A program made the position numbers and the translations under genes. 64,000 nt of DNA, taken from NCBI GenBank assembly GCA_964501335.1, contig CAZCTC010000003.1, positions 62,001-126,000 on the forward strand, read 5' to 3'. Origin of the DNA: CAZCTC01 sp964501335 (lineage in GTDB: Bacteria; Chloroflexota; Anaerolineae; B4-G1; SLSP01). The notes under the pieces were generated by a model. It was not told the DNA's origin, did not search any database, and worked only from the letters and a program-made list of their open reading frames with translations. Positions 42,801 through 50,312 of this stretch are shown here, piece by piece (within the stretch, counting starts at the first letter, position 1; every line of letters begins with the position of its first letter).

Positions 42801-45800
42801 GGCCCGGGCGCTCGCTGAGGGTGATCATATCTACGCGGTGATCAAAGGAACGGCCTTGAACAACGACGGCTCCCTTAAAGCCGGCTACACGGCTCCCAGT
42901 CTGACTCAGCAGGCGGCTGTGATCGCTGCCGCGCAGGAAAATGCCGGCGTCGCGCCGGAAAGCATCACCTATGTCGAAGCGCACGGCACCGGCACCCCGG
43001 TAGGCGACCCGATCGAGATCGCGGCCCTGACTCAGGCTTTCCGCCGGCAGACGCAAAAAACCGCTTTCTGCGCCCTCGGTTCGGTCAAGACCAATATCGG
43101 CCATCTGGATGCCGCAGCCGGGATCGCCGGCCTGATCAAGACAGCTTTGATGCTTTCTCATGCCCGGATCCCGCCCAGCCTTAACTTCGAGCATCCCAAT
43201 CCGCAAATCGACTTTGCCCACAGTCCCTTCTTCGTCAATACGGAACTGACACCCTGGGAGCCGACGGACGGGCCGCGGCGCGCAGGTCTCAGCTCTTTCG
43301 GGATCGGTGGCACCAATGTCCATGCCATTCTTGAAGAGGCTCCCCCGGTTACCCTACGTGATCGGGCCCGGCGACTGCAACTGTTCCTGCTTTCAGCCCG
43401 CGAGGAGAGCGCCCTGCAAACCGCGGCGGAGCGGCTGTCACGCCATCTGGAGGCCCATTCCGGAATTTCCCTTCCCGACGTTGCCTATACGCTTCAGGTG
43501 GGCCGGAAACGTTTCTCCCATCGCCGTTTTGTCGTGGCCCATACTCGTGAGGAAGCCATCCGACAGCTCTCGGATCAGGAACCGGCCGGCAGGGCCGTCC
43601 ATAAAGCCCAGGATCGCCCGGTAGCTTTTATGTTCACCGGACAGGGCGCTCAATATGTCAATATGGCGCTGGAACTCTATCAGACCGAACCTCGCTTCCG
43701 GGAAACTGTTGACTATAGCTGTGACTATCTGATGCGCACGACCGGGCTGGATCTGCGTAGAGCCCTTTATCCGGTCGACGACGAGCGAGACATGGCGGAA
43801 CAACGGCTCAAGCAAACCGAAATAACTCAGCCGGTCCTTTTCATTGTGGAATATGCGCTGGCGCAACTCTGGCTCAGTTGGGGCATCCGGCCGCAGGGCC
43901 TGATCGGTCACAGCCTGGGCGAGTATGTGGCCGCCTGTCTGGCCGGCGTTTTCTCTCTGGACGATGCCCTGACGCTGGTTGCCGCCCGGGGGCGGTTGAT
44001 GCAGAGCCTGCCGACCGGCGCAATGCTGTCGATCTCCCTCTCTGAAGCCGATGTACAGGCTCTTTTGCCCGATGCCCTGTCGCTGGCAACCGTTAACAGC
44101 CCCTCGCAGTGTGTAGTCTCCGGTCCGCTCGAAGTGGTCGAAGCGTTCCAGACGCTGCTGGATTCCCGGCACATTCGAAGCGTGCGATTGCAGACCTCGC
44201 ACGCTTTCCATTCCGCCATGATGGAACCGATCCTGGCAGAATTTAAAGCCGTGATGGCGAAAACGTCTCGCAAGGCCCCTCAGATCCCCTTGATCTCCAA
44301 TCTCACCGGCGGCTGGATTACCGCCGCCGAAGCGACCAGTCCGGATTACTGGGCAGACCATCTGCGCCGGACCGTCCGTTTTGCCGACGGGCTGCGCGAA
44401 CTCCTGCGGCAGCCGGATTGGATCTTGTTGGAAATCGGGCCGGAAACGCTGGCCCGGCTGGCCCTGCGCCATCCGGACCGCCGGCCCGAACAGCCGGCTT
44501 TGGCCTCGCTCCGTTCCGCCCGGGAGGTGCAATCCGACAGCGCTTTCCTGTTGACTACCCTGGGCCGGCTCTGGCAGGCCGGCGCTGCGGTGGATTGGGA
44601 CGGCTTCCACGCCGGGGAACAGCGTCGCCGGCTTCCCCTGCCCACCTATCCTTTCCAGCGGGAACGCTACTGGATCGAGCCCCAGAAATCAACCGGGGCA
44701 ACGACTGCTCCGACGGCAGTCACACCGGCACGCCGCCCGCCGGACAACTGGTTCTATGCTCCTTCCTGGCAACGGATGCCCGTCGCCTCCTTTGACATGG
44801 CTGCCCTGCCCGAACGCTGGCTGATTTTCGGCGATCCGGCTCATGTGGGAAGCGAATTGGAACGCCGGCTGGAGGCGGCCGGCCGCGATACCGTCCGGGT
44901 CTGGGCCGGCCCACAATTCCAATCCGCAGGGGACCGGGACTACACGGTACAACCGGATAAACTTGAAGATTATCTGGCCCTGCTGCGCACCCTGAAAACT
45001 GCCGGCTGGCTTCCCGATGTCGTTATCAGCCTCTGGGATCTGACGGATGAGAATCTTCCGGGTTGGGAAACCGGCTTCTATCGCCATTTTTATCTGCTTC
45101 AGGCGCTCGGCCGTCAGATCACTTCCCGGGTGCAGCTGTTGAGCGTGACGAACGGCACTCAGGCAGTTTGGGGAACGGAAAGACTCTCTCCCGAGAAGGC
45201 TGTGGCTCGCGGCCCGCTGGCGGTCGCTGAACAGGAATATCCCCAGCTGCAATGCCGCAGCGTGGATCTGGTCTACCCCTCCTTGCCGGCTGAACTGCCG
45301 GCTCTTGTGGAGCAAATCCTGGTTGAGGTGACCCTCCCGCCGGCTCCGGTAGTTGCTTATCGAGGCTCGCATCGCTGGCTGCAAAGCTTCATCTCCACGC
45401 CGTTGGTAAAACCGGCTCTCCTGGCCGCCCGGCTGAAAAACAACGGCGTCTACCTCGTTACCGGTGGTTTAGGGGGCATTGGGTTGGCGCTGGCGCAACG
45501 GCTGTTCGCTTCGGCGCAGGCCCGGCTGATCCTGGTCGATGCACTGACGCCGGTCAGCGATTCCCGCAAGGCCCATCAAGTGCAGCAGTTGCTGGATGCC
45601 GGCGCGGAGCTGCTGATCGAACAGGCCGATGTGACGGATGCGACTCAAATGCAGGGTGTGGTGGCCCGTTCCCTGGCGCGCTTCGGCCGGATCGACGGCG
45701 TCTTCCACGCTGCCGGGGCGCCTGGTGGCGGGGCCTTCGCCCTGCGCACCCCCGATCAAATTGAAAAAGTGATGGCGCCCAAAGTAAACGGCACCCTGGC

Positions 45801-47589
45801 TTTGGATGCCGCTCTGGAAGGGATTTCTCTGGATTTCCTGGTGCTCTTTTCTTCCATCAATGCCGTCGTCGCCCGGGCGGGACAGGTCGATTACTATGCA
45901 GCCAATGCCTTCCTGGATGCCTTTGCCCAGGCCCGCAACCACCGCCATCCCGGCAGCACTTTGAGCATCAACTGGGAAACCTGGCGACAGATCGGCATGG
46001 CGGCTGAGCTGGCGGCTCGACAGATGCCGGCGTTAACTCACCCGCTGCTGGGAAACCGGCTTTCTACGGGGAGCGAAACGGATATCTACAGCCTGAAACT
46101 CAGCCCGCCGCGCGACTGGCTTCTTTACGAACACGGCGTGGTCGGCAAGGCCACGCTTCCCGGCACTACCTATCTGGAAATGGCCTGGGCGGCTTTCGCT
46201 CAGAGCGGCGGAACCATGCCGGTTGAGTTTCAGGATGTCTATTTCCTCACGCCGCTGATCCTGGAAAACGACGAAGAGCGCGAGGTCCATATTTTGCTGG
46301 AACGGCAGGGCTCGCAGACATCCTTCTCTATCATGAGCCGGCGTGATCCCGAAGAAACGGGCTGGTACGAACATGCCCGCGGTAAGATCGTTCCGGTGTC
46401 TGCAGAGACCGTAGCCTACTGGAATCTGGCTGAAATCGAGGCCCGTTGCACCCGGGGCGAACGAATTGATCCGCTGAGTGCAGATCGGATGGGCGCCTTC
46501 GAACTGAAACGGAAAACGCTTACCTATGGCCGGCAACCCGACGGGATGCCCCGCGACGTGCCGGCCCTGCTGGTCGCCGAAGCCGCTGCCCCGGAACGCC
46601 GTATGGCTTTCGGCCCTCATTGGTATGAGGGGTTGAAATGGGTCAAACTGGGAGATCGGGAAGGGCTGGCCGGCTTTACGCTGCCGGAATTTTTTGCCGC
46701 TGAATGGCACACCTTCACCCTGCACCCGGCTCTGTTGGATTTCGCCACCAGCTTCCTGCGGCTCTTCCAGAGCGCCGGTAGTTATCTGCCGCTGGCTTAC
46801 CGGCGGTTGCGACTACTGCATCCGCTCACCGGGCCTTTTTACAGCTATGTCCGCTATCAAGCCGGGCAGGATCAGGAAGATGCCTTGAGCTTTGATGTGG
46901 CGATTTTCGATGCCGCTACCCGAGAAATCCTGATCGAAATCAGCGGCTTCTCCGTGATGAAAGTCGAAGATGTCGGCAAACTCAATGCTTTATCCCATGC
47001 CCGCCCGGCGCCTCCGGCGCTGAGCCGGATCGATTCTCGCGCCGGTGGAGAATTTTACCGGAAACTGCAACAGGAACTTGACGAAGGCCTTGCGACTGAA
47101 GAAGGGTTGGAATCCCTGGAACGAATCTTGAACAGTCGGCTCGGCCAGGTCATTGTTTCGCCCCGTGCCCTGGAAGTTCGATTGGAAGAATCCCGGACCC
47201 GGCCTTTGGTTACCATCCAGGAAAATGCGACTGCTTCGCTTCACTCCCGGCCGGCTTTACAGACGCCCTATGCCTCGCCGCAGAGCAAAATCGAGCAACA
47301 TCTGGTAGAAATCTGGCAGGCTGTTCTGGGCGTTGCACCGATCGGCATCCACGATAATTTCTTCGAGCTGGGCGGCGATTCTTTGCTGGTGACCCAGATC
47401 CACAGCCGGATTCAGGATACCTTCGGCAAAGAGTTGTCCATTGCAGCCTTATTGCAAAATCCTACCATTGCCCGGCTGCAAACGCTCCTGACGGAGTCCG
47501 AAACGCCGCCCGGACAGAATGTGGTCGAAGAGATCGCCCGCCGCAGCGACAAACAGAAAGCCGCCTTTAAAAAATTCGGCAGGAAATAA
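36811..47589 (+). CDS. Hybrid NRPS/PKS: FAAL-ACP-C-A-PCP-KS-AT-KR-DH-ACP
   Basis: 3592 residues. Domains: fatty acyl-AMP ligase (1-570; YTSGSTAVPKG from 167; GRNHYPQDIE end); ACP with Ser626; condensation domain with HH814-815 (HHMVADFW); adenylation domain (about 1155-1640; TSGSTGRPKG); PCP Ser1690; KS with C1922, H2058, H2098; AT with Ser2368 (GHSLGE) and HAFH 2464-2467, which favours malonyl-CoA; KR with TGGLGGIG and Tyr3029; DH with H3108 (HGVVGKATLP) and D3310; ACP Ser3524. The adenylation pocket reads D-I-L-Q-L-G-M-I-W, close to the glycine code. The line thus loads a fatty acid as acyl-AMP, adds probably glycine, and adds one reduced C2 unit. KR before DH is a non-standard order. The ATG 36811 has GAGG 8 bases upstream; a TTG at 36769 is less likely. 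It is first of three genes. Confidence 0.93.
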   Translation: MNTDLSRPPWETLVDLLQWRGQHQPDQCAYTFLNEQGTETDRITYGELDLQARAIGATLQGRAEINARVVLLFPPGIPYVAAFFGCLYAGAMAVPAYPPRPDRMDPRLVAMTADAVSTLALTNLKIPTPAALSSLTWIDTDGISSAAAESWSPPAVTADSPAFLQYTSGSTAVPKGVMLTHGNLLTNLAWIERSFGLTPHTRMVSWLPPYHDLGLIGGILAPLYSGFRVTLLSPSTFIENPLIWLQTISCEKADINGGPNFAYDLCVRRTTPEQRKALDLSSWELAFSGSEPIRVETLARFATAFEVSGFHRRAFYPAYGLAEATLMVTGVKRGKGATTRSFTPSSLGQGLPVAAETDSPESRTLVGCGFPLPDETLLIVHPESRRPCSPPEIGEVWLAGPCIAQGYWNRPEATRETFQAQLADGSGSFLRTGDLGFILEGELFLTGRIKDLIIIRGRNHYPQDIELTVEKSHPALEPGTGCAFSVDVAGEERLIVVCEPRPSAELKLAAISAAVRRAIIAEHEIQLHALILIRPGTIPKTVSGKIQRRICRQQYLEGRLELVGSSEPEEIPASAEIAPPTLASHDAAGRRQWLLNYLPYRAAQILRCPIEQIHFHDTFSALGLDSLQSVEFQHDLETALGIKLPAFFFLHNLTLAQLIDQILELRETSPTEEPIIPAPPTPDNSYPLAPGAEALWFLHQLAPESHAYTIAQAVQIPAPIYLPAFQQALERLVQRHPALRTTFTAPDGTPLQKINPFLAPGFYIEDVSTWTEAALKERLNAEVVRPFDLEHGPLLRLYLFRRADNDYVMLLTVHHMVADFWSLALLARELGELYPALCRNETPDLPPLTVDYPGYALWQLRELNTLAGEDLWHYWKSHLTGKPMVLDLPMDYPRPPAQTYGGATESLTLSPELTRALKKLGQEQGVTLYTTLLAAFEVLLYRYSGQAEFLLGSPTANRTRAELASLFGYCVNPVVLAADMTGNPTFLNLLTHTRTEVLEAFAHQSYPFERLVERLHPPRDISRSPIFQVLFTLQQSPLPELALLPGLAVNQPDLEIRLGGLPLRAFPLEQPTAQFDLGLTAADIGSRLALTLQYNRDLFAPATIRQMLRHLQHLLSEIVSAPQTPVDRLPLLPESERRQLLHEWNQTFQALPAEISLPALFERQASKTPEAVALVFEDQSLTYQELDRRATLLAGALRCRGVGPEVKVGIYLERSVDLVVALLGVLKAGGTYIPLDPFQPAARLALILEDARPALILVHSDGLDLPAGEARLLHIHDLDPESITVALPTIHPDQLAYIIYTSGSTGRPKGVQIAHRSVVNFLLSMKAELEIASPEVFLSLTTPSFDIAGLEIYLPLICGARVVMVPRSIAMDGPRLAARIASADITLMQATPATWQLLLDTGWKGRPNLKALCGGEMLPRDLATALLERVGRLWNMYGPTETTIWSALYPVTAGTGKVPIGYPLANTQLHVLDAALNPVPIGVVGELYIGGVGLGRGYFEQPGLTAWKFIPDPFAPQPGARLYRTGDLALRRPAGYLEFVGRVDFQVKIRGFRIELGEIETALNQYPGLHQALVIVEGKSPDESRLIAYLVPEHRPTPTSHEIRDFLKGRLPDYMIPSAFIYLDALPVTPNGKLDRQALPHPDTSQALPEEVISLPQSDLERRIAAIWQKVLQVESVSLYDNFFDLGGHSLLMARVHALMLRAGFPESLSMVDLFQYPTVQSLAQHLSRSAPEEVSLPVPSGPATSTVDQAIAIVGLACRFPGAADWPTFWENLTAGVESITFFSETELIAEGISPELLQNPDYVRASGALTDIDRFDAQFFGYSAKEAALLDPQHRLFLEQTWKALEDAGYNPETYPGRIGLFAGVSLNSYLYNNLHSHADLREFGGGYHLMVASDKDFLATRASYKLNLKGPSLTVQTACSTSLTAVHLACQSLRAGECEMALAGGASVRVPHRVGYRYHEGIVLSPTGHCRAFDARAQGTVIGNGVGVVVLKSLARALAEGDHIYAVIKGTALNNDGSLKAGYTAPSLTQQAAVIAAAQENAGVAPESITYVEAHGTGTPVGDPIEIAALTQAFRRQTQKTAFCALGSVKTNIGHLDAAAGIAGLIKTALMLSHARIPPSLNFEHPNPQIDFAHSPFFVNTELTPWEPTDGPRRAGLSSFGIGGTNVHAILEEAPPVTLRDRARRLQLFLLSAREESALQTAAERLSRHLEAHSGISLPDVAYTLQVGRKRFSHRRFVVAHTREEAIRQLSDQEPAGRAVHKAQDRPVAFMFTGQGAQYVNMALELYQTEPRFRETVDYSCDYLMRTTGLDLRRALYPVDDERDMAEQRLKQTEITQPVLFIVEYALAQLWLSWGIRPQGLIGHSLGEYVAACLAGVFSLDDALTLVAARGRLMQSLPTGAMLSISLSEADVQALLPDALSLATVNSPSQCVVSGPLEVVEAFQTLLDSRHIRSVRLQTSHAFHSAMMEPILAEFKAVMAKTSRKAPQIPLISNLTGGWITAAEATSPDYWADHLRRTVRFADGLRELLRQPDWILLEIGPETLARLALRHPDRRPEQPALASLRSAREVQSDSAFLLTTLGRLWQAGAAVDWDGFHAGEQRRRLPLPTYPFQRERYWIEPQKSTGATTAPTAVTPARRPPDNWFYAPSWQRMPVASFDMAALPERWLIFGDPAHVGSELERRLEAAGRDTVRVWAGPQFQSAGDRDYTVQPDKLEDYLALLRTLKTAGWLPDVVISLWDLTDENLPGWETGFYRHFYLLQALGRQITSRVQLLSVTNGTQAVWGTERLSPEKAVARGPLAVAEQEYPQLQCRSVDLVYPSLPAELPALVEQILVEVTLPPAPVVAYRGSHRWLQSFISTPLVKPALLAARLKNNGVYLVTGGLGGIGLALAQRLFASAQARLILVDALTPVSDSRKAHQVQQLLDAGAELLIEQADVTDATQMQGVVARSLARFGRIDGVFHAAGAPGGGAFALRTPDQIEKVMAPKVNGTLALDAALEGISLDFLVLFSSINAVVARAGQVDYYAANAFLDAFAQARNHRHPGSTLSINWETWRQIGMAAELAARQMPALTHPLLGNRLSTGSETDIYSLKLSPPRDWLLYEHGVVGKATLPGTTYLEMAWAAFAQSGGTMPVEFQDVYFLTPLILENDEEREVHILLERQGSQTSFSIMSRRDPEETGWYEHARGKIVPVSAETVAYWNLAEIEARCTRGERIDPLSADRMGAFELKRKTLTYGRQPDGMPRDVPALLVAEAAAPERRMAFGPHWYEGLKWVKLGDREGLAGFTLPEFFAAEWHTFTLHPALLDFATSFLRLFQSAGSYLPLAYRRLRLLHPLTGPFYSYVRYQAGQDQEDALSFDVAIFDAATREILIEISGFSVMKVEDVGKLNALSHARPAPPALSRIDSRAGGEFYRKLQQELDEGLATEEGLESLERILNSRLGQVIVSPRALEVRLEESRTRPLVTIQENATASLHSRPALQTPYASPQSKIEQHLVEIWQAVLGVAPIGIHDNFFELGGDSLLVTQIHSRIQDTFGKELSIAALLQNPTIARLQTLLTESETPPGQNVVEEIARRSDKQKAAFKKFGRK

Positions 47590-47596
47590 TGGCTTA

Positions 47597-47740
47597 TGAG
47601 GTTAATCCTGAAAACGTGAAAAAAGCCTATGTTTTGGCGCGCTTCAGAAAGCGCGCCAAAACATAAACAAAAAGCTCTCTTCCCATTCAGCGCATCGTTT
47701 TTTGTCAGGCAAGAGTTCTTTGCGGGGCGTTGAAAACAAG
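47597..47740 (+). repeat. Composite palindromic repeat, copy 5 (inside the PKS operon)
   Basis: Left box GGTTAATCCTGAAAACGTGA, palindrome TATGTTTTGGCGCGCTT (47628-47644 with 47649-47665, loop CAGA, 17 perfect pairs), box TCTCTTCCCATTCAGCGC shared exactly with copy 2, and TTTGCGGGGCGTTGAAAAC. It fills the 175-base gap between the first and second PKS genes, where transcription should pass through. Confidence 0.88.
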
Positions 47741-47764
47741 CTGCACAGCATGAAAGGAGACCCA

Positions 47765-50272
47765 ATGACCTTAGATCCTGAAATCACCGAAACCGGTCCC
47801 GAGCCCATCGCGGTTATCGGCATGGCCGGCCGTTTCCCCGGCGCCGACAATATACAAAAATTCTGGGAAAACATCCGCGACGGCGTCGAATCGATCACCT
47901 TTTTTACCCACGACCAGTTGCGCGAGGCCCATATCGAAGCCGGTCTGCTCGAACAACCCGGCTTCGTGGGCGCCGACGGCATCATTGAAAACATCGAAGC
48001 GTTTGATGCGGCCTTTTTCAACTATACGCCGCGCGAGGCTGAGATCATGGACCCCCAACACCGGCTCTTCCTGGAATGCGCCTGGGAAGTGCTGGAACAG
48101 GCCGGCTATGATTCCGAGCAATATCCCGGGCGCGTCGGAGTCTTCGGCGGCGCCGGCCTGAGCAGCTACCTGCTCCGCAATATCATGGGCAATGCCCGCG
48201 CCAAAGCCGGCATCTCCACCTTTCAGACCCTGTTGGGAAACGACAAAGACTTTGTCGCCACCCGGGTTTCCTATAAATTGAACCTCAAAGGGCCCAGTAT
48301 GGCGGTGGCCACGCTCTGTTCCTCGTCGCTGGTCGCGATCGATCTGGCCTGCCGCAGCCTGTGGACCTATCAATGCGACATGGCGCTGGCCGGAGGGGTT
48401 TCCTTGCAGGTCTCCCGGGGCGATACCTATTTCTATCAAGAGGGCGGCATCGGCGATCCTACCGGCCACTGCCGGGCCTTCGATGCCGACGCCCGCGGTA
48501 CGGTGAGCGGAAGCGGTCTGGGAATCGTGGTCTTAAAACGGCTCAGCGAGGCGCTGGAAGACGGGGATCACATTCACGCCGTCATCCGCGGCTCTGCCGT
48601 CAACAACGACGGTGCGGATAAAATCAGTTACATTGCGCCGCGGCTGGAAGGCTACATGGAAGCCGTCATCGAGGCTCAGGAGATGGCCGGCATCCACCCC
48701 GAAACGATCACGATGCTGGAAGCGCACGGCACCGGCACCGAGATGGGCGATCCGGTTGAAGTGGCCGCTTTGACTCAGGCCTTTCGTTCACGCGGTGCCA
48801 CAGAAAATCAATATTGCGCCCTGGGTTCGGTGAAGCCCAATATCGGCCATCTGGTCACCGCCGCCGGGGTTACCAGCTTTATTAAGGCCGTCCTGGCTCT
48901 GGAAAATCAAACCCTGCCGGCCAGCCTGAACTTTGAACGGCCTAATCCCCGGATCGACTTTGCCGGCAGCCCTTTTTTCGTCAATACACGCACCCGGCCC
49001 TGGCCCCGCCCGGCCCAGGTTCCGCGGCGAGCGGGGGTCAGCGCCTTTGGAATCGGCGGCACCAATGCCCATGTTATCCTGGAAGAAGCGCCCGCCGGCC
49101 GGCCTTCCGATCCGGCCCGGCCCTGGCAATTGTTGATCCTTTCCGCCCGCACCGAAAGCGCCCTGGAACAGCAAACTGAAAATCTGCGCCGCTATCTGGA
49201 AGAACATCCGGCTGCCGATCTGGCCGATGTGGCCTTCACCTTGCAGGTGGGACGGCGGGCCCTTTCCTGCCGGCGGGCTCTGGCCTGCGAAAGCCGCACA
49301 GCCGCTCTGGAAGCCCTGCGAGCCGGCGATCCGCAACGGCTCTTCACCCGGTTGCAGGTAGCACCCGACCGTCCCGTTGTCTGGAACCTCACCGGACGGC
49401 TTGAAATTCCGGCCGGCAGCGTCGGGGAACTCTATCGCGGCCATGCGGCTTTTCATGAATTGCTGGATCAAACCGTTGCGGAATGTCCGCCGCTGGTCCG
49501 TGAAGGCGGGCGCGATTGGTTGACCACAGGCCTTGCAACTTTGCGAGAACCGTTCCCGGCGGCCGCACTGGTTGCTCTGGAATATGCGCTCAGCCGTCTC
49601 TGGCTCGACTGGGGTCTGAAGCCGCAAAAACTACAGGCGACCGGCCGCGGCCTTTTCACCGCTGCCGTTCTCGCCGGCACCATGTCCCTGTCCGAGGCGC
49701 TCGATCTTGCCCTGGCGGCGCCGGAGCTTTTCCCCGGTCGGCTTTCGCGTATCGCCCTCAAGGAACCGCAGCTTGAATGGCTCCACCCGGAGAGCGGCAT
49801 TCCGCTTACCGGAGCCGAAATCCGTCGCCCTGAATTTTGGTTGCAAACTCTTTCGGGCAGCGGGAGGGTGACCGGGGAGCCGTCCGGTTTGCCGGTTCTC
49901 TCTCCGTTGGAGGCACTAACGGAAGCCGCACTCTGCGCGACCTGGGGGCGGCTGTGGACCGCTGGCGTCCCCCTTAACTGGCAGGAAATCCACAAAGGTG
50001 AATATCGACGGCGGCTGGCCCTGCCGACCTATCCTTTTGAGCGGCGGCGCTACTGGATCGAACCGGATCGCCCGCAAATCGAGACCCAACCCCCGGCTTC
50101 TCGCATCCCGGAGCGCGAGCCCCAACCCCCGGCTTTGCTCTGGTCGAAACCGCCGGAAATGGAATCGGATGAATCCAACGAAGTCGAAGCCGACCAACAG
50201 CAAATAGACGCCCTGGAACAACGACGGCAGGAACTCAACCGGCGGAATCAACTGTTACGCCGCCGCGTCTGA
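47765..50272 (+). CDS. PKS protein: KS with degenerate AT, no carrier protein
   Basis: 835 residues. Residues about 12-440 are an intact ketosynthase (C185 in TLCSSSL, H321 in EAHGTGT, H362 in NIGHL). Residues about 530-735 align with an acyltransferase but are broken: where the AT nucleophile motif reads GHSLGEY this reads ATGRGLF, with Gly627 in place of Ser, and the small subdomain with the HAFH motif is missing. There is no ACP; the C-terminus is a charged helix (about 800-835) with a QQQIDALEQRRQELNRR heptad-like pattern, probably a docking helix. The protein must borrow an AT and ACP from elsewhere, or act as a non-extending KS. AAAGGAGA precedes ATG 47765. A composite repeat lies just upstream. 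Confidence 0.9.
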   Translation: MTLDPEITETGPEPIAVIGMAGRFPGADNIQKFWENIRDGVESITFFTHDQLREAHIEAGLLEQPGFVGADGIIENIEAFDAAFFNYTPREAEIMDPQHRLFLECAWEVLEQAGYDSEQYPGRVGVFGGAGLSSYLLRNIMGNARAKAGISTFQTLLGNDKDFVATRVSYKLNLKGPSMAVATLCSSSLVAIDLACRSLWTYQCDMALAGGVSLQVSRGDTYFYQEGGIGDPTGHCRAFDADARGTVSGSGLGIVVLKRLSEALEDGDHIHAVIRGSAVNNDGADKISYIAPRLEGYMEAVIEAQEMAGIHPETITMLEAHGTGTEMGDPVEVAALTQAFRSRGATENQYCALGSVKPNIGHLVTAAGVTSFIKAVLALENQTLPASLNFERPNPRIDFAGSPFFVNTRTRPWPRPAQVPRRAGVSAFGIGGTNAHVILEEAPAGRPSDPARPWQLLILSARTESALEQQTENLRRYLEEHPAADLADVAFTLQVGRRALSCRRALACESRTAALEALRAGDPQRLFTRLQVAPDRPVVWNLTGRLEIPAGSVGELYRGHAAFHELLDQTVAECPPLVREGGRDWLTTGLATLREPFPAAALVALEYALSRLWLDWGLKPQKLQATGRGLFTAAVLAGTMSLSEALDLALAAPELFPGRLSRIALKEPQLEWLHPESGIPLTGAEIRRPEFWLQTLSGSGRVTGEPSGLPVLSPLEALTEAALCATWGRLWTAGVPLNWQEIHKGEYRRRLALPTYPFERRRYWIEPDRPQIETQPPASRIPEREPQPPALLWSKPPEMESDESNEVEADQQQIDALEQRRQELNRRNQLLRRRV

Positions 50273-50312
50273 ACCCGGTTCCCGGAATGCCCTCTTAAAG
50301 GAATGTTCAACC

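Noticed and set aside
47702..47764. Longer start of the KS/pseudo-AT gene within the repeat
   Set aside because: These codons lie in the right module of the composite repeat; the ribosome site AAAGGAGA directs translation to 47765.
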